64,000 nucleotides of DNA from Taiwanofungus camphoratus (taxonomy: Eukaryota; Basidiomycota; Agaricomycetes; Polyporales; Taiwanofungaceae): positions 3,286,001 through 3,350,000 of the forward strand of contig CP021222.1 of assembly GCA_003999685.1 (NCBI GenBank), given 5' to 3'. The position numbers were made by a program, and so were the translations under genes. The stretch's first letter is position 1. Each line of letters begins with the position of its first letter. Below the pieces are notes generated by a model. The model was not told where the DNA came from. It did no database searches and was given only the letters and a program-made list of their open reading frames with translations. Of this stretch, positions 58,129-64,000 are shown piece after piece.

Positions 58129-60317
58129 ATGTCTACCGTTACATCCATCATGAACCCAGCTACTGATGAAGGATTCACCGACGAGGACGTCGTTAATCGT
58201 CTAGGCATTCGTCGAGATCTATGGTTTGGCGTCACTTCTATGCGGGAGCGCGAAGGTATCCTCCCTTCTGAATGCCACATGTTGAGATTACTGACATAGC
58301 GACCGTACGTTCAGAATTAGCTTATAACCTCCTCGCCTCTCTCCCAAGGTCGAGTCTTGCGACAGTGCAGCGTAGAATCGTGCCTCTTCTGCAGTTAGAT
58401 GTGGTTGGCGTGCGTTGCCTTCACGTTCATGATTCACACTTCTAACAGCATTTCTGTCAGTTGTTGCCAGACGAGGTGGCCCTTCACGTCTTTTCCTATC
58501 TGCCATCTCAAACTCTTCTCACCTGTTCGCTGGTGAGCCGGAGATGGCGCGCGCTTGCGGACGACCAATCACTATGGAAGAGCTTGTGTATCGCTCGTGA
58601 TTTCGAATGGCGAACTCCACAGCCCTACAATACAGGTAGCACCTCAGATCTCAATGCTTCCGATGACTCCGACGACGAAGGTATGGGTGATGAAGAGGAC
58701 TCCGAGTGTGCTGTCCAGCATATGCTTCAAGAAGACTCTGGCTTTGCATCCATGCTTGTTGATTCCTCATTCGCCTTATCGTCCTCTGACGCGACTTCAC
58801 CATTGATGAAGCAGTCCGCATACAAAAATAAACCGAAATCAAATGTTCGTCTTTCGGCGCTCTCAATATCTTCTCCCAGTCCTATGTCGCACATGAAGCC
58901 CGATTATAAACTCCTCCATCAGACTCATATGCGTCTTCACAATCGGATACTTTCTGGATCGTACAGTTTATCTAATTTACAGACACGTGGCGCTACAAAT
59001 TCCCATACAAATACAATCTACTGCTTGCAATTGTACACATATCCGGAGACAGGCGTCCAGGTCTTGTTTACAGGCTCGAAAGATCGCACAGTTCGCGAAT
59101 GGAATTTGGAGACTGGCGACGTGATACGTGTAATCGAAGGAGTCCACGAGAGTAGCGTTCTAAGTATATGCGTCCACAACGGGCTTCTTGCGAGCGGAGG
59201 AAGCGACCGAAAGGTGGCAGTTTGGGACTTGGCTCACAATGCATTGTTGAAGGAGATCCAAGATCATGAAGACAGTGTCCTATGTGTACGCTTCGATGAC
59301 GAGAGGTTGGTCTCTTGCTCAAAAGGTACTGTTCTCATGCCCTTTTCTCCAATGAAGCAATGTTTGACGGTCTCGATATGCAGACCGGACAGTGAGGACA
59401 TACTTGTTACCTAAGCTCATTCCCGAACACGTTCTTCGCGATCACCGAGCAGCCGTGAATGCTGTATCAGTGTCCCCGACGCATATTATCTCTGCATCAG
59501 GAGACCGGTCCATGCGGCTGTGGGATGCTAAGACAGGTGCCTTGTTGCGCACTTTCGAAAATCATCATGGTCGAGGGTACGTTTGACCATCAATTTTGCC
59601 ATCTGCTGTGTTCAGTCCACCAACTCTATACTTTTCGCGGTCTCATCACTGTATAGCATCGCATCGATCGACTACAAGCCACCATTTGTACTATCAGGCT
59701 CGTCTGATAAACACCTGAGATTGCTCGACATATCGACTTCCCAAGGTTGGTCAACTTCCCGCGAGATTGACAAGTCTTCTGGTACGTCGGCCGTGACAAC
59801 AAGCGGTATATGCCAAGCCTGCGGGAGCAATGCCAGTGTATTGACCACTGGTGAAAATGCGAGATTTGGGGGCCGTCAGCGTGCACACGAGGACTTAGTA
59901 AGGAGCGTAGCTTTGAACTCCGATTTCGTGATCAGTGGAAGTTACGATTACACAGTTAAAGTCAGTCCTGGAATGACAGTCGTGTGCATCTGCCTTGTTT
60001 ATCTGATACTCTTCATCCTTTCAATTCCAGGTCTGGGACCGCAAAACTGGAGCGCTAGTAGCAGATCTCTCTGGGGGACACAGTGGCAGAATTTTCTGCG
60101 TCGGATTCGATTGCGCAAAGGTACAATCCATACGTTGATGTGTTTTTTGCTGCATGCTAATGCCTTGTGCGATGCAGATCATATCATGTGGCGAGGATCA
60201 GGTATGACCGTTGTCTTCTCGCTTTTGGCTGCGTGTTACTAATTGCGATTTGATCAATAGAGAATATGTATTTGGGACTTCTCTCACGGCATCGATACGA
60301 CCTTTATCAAATTGTAG
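58129..60317 (+). CDS. F-box/WD40-repeat protein, SCF adaptor
   Basis: Eight exons. After a short N-terminal helix region (LAYNLLASLPRSSLATVQRRI) the F-box reads LLPDEVALHVFSYLPSQTLLTCSLVSRRWRALADDQSLWKSLC. An acidic linker precedes a WD40 propeller: TNTIYCLQLY, LFTGSKDRTVREWNLETG, GLLASGGSDRKVAVWDL, HIISASGDRSMRLWDAKTG, FVLSGSSDKHLRLLDI, FVISGSYDYTVKVWDRKTGALVADL, IISCGEDQRICIWDF. Seven blades are countable, as in Met30/Fbw7/beta-TrCP-type adaptors that present phosphorylated substrates to SCF ligases. The F-box exon has two phase-compatible acceptors 12 nt apart (CTAACAG and CTGTCAG), so four residues may be optional. Confidence 0.9.
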
Positions 60318-62522
60318 TAATTGTGAGAAGATATGCTCGAGATTGTTGTCATTAGCATGGCGTGTGGTCGTTGACCTCGAACATGTCTGTTTAACATGGC
60401 TCATTGTGCCTTCTGGCACTCCAAGCTGATTCTCAATTCAATTCATTGAAGACCAGTGAAATATATGCTTACGTTTGCACTCATGTATTCTATTTTCGGT
60501 CCTTGGTTCATCTCGTCCTGATACTTTTTGTGGCGGCCATACATATCACGTGATAGAACACTTTCGCCGTCCCGCTCTTCAGATGGACCATTGAGAGTGG
60601 GGGCCTGATGTTCACTGTTTTTTGATAGGTAAGAAGCTCCATGCCTTAGGTCCTCCACAATCCCTAGAAATGATACAGACTGGGCACTGATAAAGTTTTC
60701 CAGGGCAAAGATATTGTGTCAGGAGTCGGCCTCATTTGATATGTATGGTAAGCTTCCAGTTATCCAGTCCAATCCCTTCTCTTCTGGCCTTGTTGTCATC
60801 TATCTTCGTTCATGACCTCGTGATGGCAAAACGGTAACACAATCTTCTTCTGCCCAGTGGGTTGCAAAATTGCTCAACGAGGGGACAGTAATCGGCTTGA
60901 AGTTATAATGTACTTTCCATTCCCACGACAGACATCTTAATGTCGTCTTGAACTACCTTCTTCTACCAGGCCAAGATGTTCAGAACGGCATTGAAGCGAG
61001 GCATGAGGCACCTGGAGAAGCCGCTATCGACGTGGACCGTCAAATGCTGCACGTTTCGCGCGATCGGCAAGTCAGGAAAGCTTGACAAGCAAAGGGGAAG
61101 ATGTTCATTGACAATAGCTGGACCTTACAAAGCTGTATTTTCGGGATTAACGAGAGCTTTCGTTGTCTTTGCTGGCATGCGCAACAACCCTCAGTCCGAT
61201 GTCGATGAGCCTGAATTACCCAACCCGTGTAGGTACGAGCACCGGAGATGGACTGTATTCGACGCACTGCAAATAAACCCAAGCACGCCATTTCAACAGT
61301 TGTGTTGTTCGGGTCACTAAACCATATCAAATGCCCTGAAGCCTGGTAGTAATCGCATACTACATGCGCTGGTATCAGACGATGGATGCATGGCGGTCCT
61401 GGACGAAACTGACGCATACAGTTTTCGCCCGACTTTGATTCGAATCAAGCATTAACAAGCTAGAGAGCTACACAGTTCCCTAATAATTGAATACAAACTC
61501 TATCTATTTACGTCTGTTCAATGCCAGCGCCGCAGATTTGGGTCGAACCATGAACGGCAGTTAAATAAACATTACTGTTCGGTTCCTCATGCAGGAAGCC
61601 GATGTTTGTGGTCGTGGTCAGGGTGGAATAGGGAGAATGTTTCAGTGACTCAGGCTGCTGGTATTGTAGGATCGTCTCTGCGCGATACTATCGTTCTCAC
61701 AAGTGTGCTTCGATGTTAGAAACCGACTGGTGTCTATTGTGCTGCTCATCACGACCACGGGTGGCCCACCGGCCCAGAGCGAATAGAATGTACCTTGAGG
61801 TATGTTAAGAAGCGTCTCTGTTGTCTTGGCGCATATCCCAAGTCATACTACCTGGTTATAAGAACGACTCTGCTTATTATGGACTGTCATGTTCACATAT
61901 GCCCTTCTCCAAGTTTTGTAGTCTCCCGTGGAAGCGACACCTTCGTGGGCTCCTTCTAAATATGGTCATTATACTACCTCCATGAGTGGGTTCTGCGTGT
62001 TCACGCCTTCTGATCCTCATTTTTTGTTGCATTCTGTCGCCTTCATCTCTGCTGGAACCGATAAACTATACGTCCTTCTTACTGATCCGCCATTATGTCG
62101 GTGGCGGCTTCCCGCGCCCGTCGATGTAGCTACCAGGATAGTAGACGGGGTGAGTATGTCAATCCCCAGTCCCAATCACCATGGTGTGTTCTGCACGAAG
62201 GATTATGGTTCTGACTGACGAGCTTATGCAAGGTTGACAACGGACTAACCCTTCGGAGATACTCCTTCCGAGTTTCAAACTTGAAAAACTGTCACGTTTC
62301 ATGACACTCGCCAACTGTGAAATTTCGGACCTGAAATATACAGAAGGCACTCTCGTGATTGTGGCTCAAGAATGGAGACCCGTCATTCAGGTAAGATGAA
62401 GGCGTTCAGGTGAAGGCTAATTTCGCCTTACGTCCAGCATAAAAGCAGTTGACTCTCAACATCTTCAGTCCGAATCGAACTTCTCCCTTCCTCGGGTCTC
62501 TTGCTCTAGCCCGATCAAAGCA
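60318..62522. other. Gene-poor region upstream of the terpene synthase
   Basis: No confident gene. One coding-like stretch occurs at about 62.25-62.40 kb (ILLPSFKLEKLSRFMTLANC and EGTLVIVAQEWRPVIQV), but the frames upstream carry stops. ORFs at 60976-61320 and 61928-62218 have no motif. Confidence 0.4.
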
Positions 62523-63934
62523 ATGACAGTCGTCAACAATGCTGTCACTGCAGAGGCTGCGGACCACTTCATCCTTCCCGACCTTGTCTCCCATTGCAAT
62601 TTCCCATTAAAACGTCATCCCAACGGAGACTCAATTGCAGCATCTTCGGACAAATGGCTCGATACTGGATGCCCAGAGCTCACACCAGAGAATCGTGCAG
62701 CCATCTATGGTCTGAAGGCCGGGATCCTCACCGCACACTGTTACCCGGATTGCGACGACGAACATTTGCGCGTGGTCGCTGATTTTCTAGGCTACCTTTT
62801 CCATCTCGACAACATTTCCGACGGAATGATGAGCAGAGGGGCGCGGGAGCTAGCGGATGTCGTCATGAACGCCCATTGGTTCCCCGATCGCTATGTACCC
62901 GTTCACAATACAGCAAACACAGAACTCATCGAAGAGCCTAGTGCCGGAAAGCTGGCCAGAGAGTGAGCGTACTTGGCACCTATTTCTGCGGGAATTTTCT
63001 TGTTCACCTTTTGATCCAGATACTGGTCACGCTGCATTAGGGATGCAAAGCCCGGTCCGCAAGCTCGTTTCAAGGAACATATGGAACTGTTCTTCGATGC
63101 GGTGCAAAAACAAACGGAGGATCGCGACGCCGGCATTATCCCTGACCTTGAATCATACATCGATGTAAGCCCTCGAGAGATGGTACATCGTAGAAGGTTC
63201 TTTGACTCACATAATTCACATAAGATGCGTCGAGATACGAGTGGATGCAAGCCTTCCTTCGACCTGATCGAATATGCCATGGGAATTGACTTGCCGGATT
63301 TCGTTATGGACCACCCTGTAATCAGGGCTCTCAATCAGTTCGCCAATGACCTCGTAACGTTCGTGCAGCTTACTTCTTTCTCGAAAGCTGGATTGACACG
63401 GTTTCTGTCCGTCAGGTGGAGTAATGTACGTTATAATGTTTCCCATCTCTCTTTTGCGCTTCGATAACCCGACCCTATATGTCTTCTCGCTATTGATATC
63501 CTATCTGCTTTCATAAAACTGATCGTGAATTCGGATGACAGGACGTATTCTCATATAGCGTAGAGCAGGCCAGAGGGGATACTCACAACGTCCGTTTTTA
63601 AATCTGTTCTTAAACTTTAAGTTGACGTCTGTTACAGATGATAGTGATATTGATGAAGCACCATGGTCTCAGTCTGCAAGGCGCCGTCAATTATGTCGGG
63701 GAACTGTGCAAACAAACCATCGACGCCTTTGTTGAGAACCAGCAAAGTATCCCTTCCTGGGGACCAGAAATCGACACCGACGTTACCGTCTACGTGAAAG
63801 GCTTGCAGGATTGGATTGTCGGCTCCTTACATTGGAGCTTCGTGACAGAGCGATATTTTGGAAGGGACGGCGCAAAAGTGAAAAAATATCGTGTCGTCAA
63901 GTTGCTTTCGAAAGTCAACAAGAATGATGCTTAA
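62523..63934 (+). CDS. Class I sesquiterpene synthase
   Basis: Six exons (62523-62962, 63020-63164, 63225-63358, 63416-63425, 63542-63589, 63638-63934) total 1074 nt, 357 aa. The aspartate-rich metal motif is D96-N-I-S-D100 in FLGYLFHLDNISDGMM. The second metal motif is NDVFSYSVE in ANDLVTWSNDVFSYSVEQARGDTHN, formed by joining a 10 nt exon 4. The C-terminal Arg-Tyr pair is in FVTERYFG. Length and motif spacing match basidiomycete sesquiterpene cyclases, which turn farnesyl diphosphate into cyclic C15 hydrocarbons in the cytosol; the product cannot be read. The intron before exon 4 is 57 nt, in frame and without a stop. The gene is complete, but any cluster partners lie past the right edge. 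Confidence 0.93.
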
Positions 63935-64000
63935 AATATGTGTATGTATAGTCATTGCACTCACCACCATGCGTTGCATTTCTGTTCCTTATTAGAGTGC

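Overview
The window is a piece of a basidiomycete fungal chromosome, most likely from a mushroom- or polypore-forming agaricomycete. The evidence is genes split by many 50-65 nt GT-AG introns, very short exons, a dense set of F-box, BTB and MYND proteins, and a fungal class I sesquiterpene synthase. Exon joins below were deduced by hand from reading frame, splice signals and family motifs; where the exon lengths were summed (108, 5929, 6788, 16959, 45434, 62523) the total is a multiple of three. I saw no rRNA, tRNA or CRISPR array.

Layout. 0.1-1.6 kb: BuGZ/ZNF207-like zinc-finger protein. 2.4-5.9 kb: BTB protein, MYND-finger protein and an uncharacterised protein, all on the minus strand. 5.9-6.5 kb: small conserved-looking protein with a 15 nt exon. 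6.8-8.8 kb: AP endonuclease (APN1 type, ten exons, two of them 17 and 8 nt). 9.2-10.4 kb: short-chain dehydrogenase. 11.9-13.3 kb: RNase H1 with an N-terminal viroplasmin domain. 17.0-19.1 kb: 12-TM MFS transporter, convergent with a P-loop tyrosine phosphatase (19.6-20.7 kb). 21.4-27.0 kb: three F-box proteins, two of them tandem paralogues. 27.2-29.3 kb: secreted phospholipase B. 29.3-36.2 kb: gene-poor stretch with a nest of small DNA transposons. 36.2-37.8 kb: bHLH transcription factor. 37.8-43.6 kb: gene-free stretch, pyrimidine-rich on the plus strand. 43.6-46.9 kb: class I aminotransferase divergent from a glutaredoxin-like gene, whose end overlaps the start of a zinc-knuckle/PSP gene. 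47.2-48.2 kb: four-TM protein. 49.2-50.7 kb: Ser/Thr-rich single-pass membrane protein. 51.9-53.2 kb: septin of the CDC10 type. 53.6-54.9 kb: decayed LRR-like sequence. 55.9-57.3 kb: single-pass membrane protein with a cytosolic SH3 domain. 58.1-60.3 kb: F-box/WD40 protein. 62.5-63.9 kb: complete sesquiterpene synthase near the right edge.

How they work together. Most are unrelated housekeeping or regulatory genes: DNA repair (APN1), RNA:DNA hybrid removal (RNase H1), RNA surveillance or splicing (PSP protein), spindle (BuGZ), septum (septin), ubiquitin-ligase adaptors (BTB, F-box, WD40). The terpene synthase is the only clear secondary-metabolism gene, and its possible partners would lie beyond the right edge.

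Most unusual points: a 608 bp hAT-type non-autonomous transposon with an exact 8 bp target duplication, next to members of a second TA-flanked family; 8-17 nt exons; an overlapping same-strand gene pair; and apparent one-base frame or splice lesions in four otherwise good genes, which may be sequence errors or real decay.
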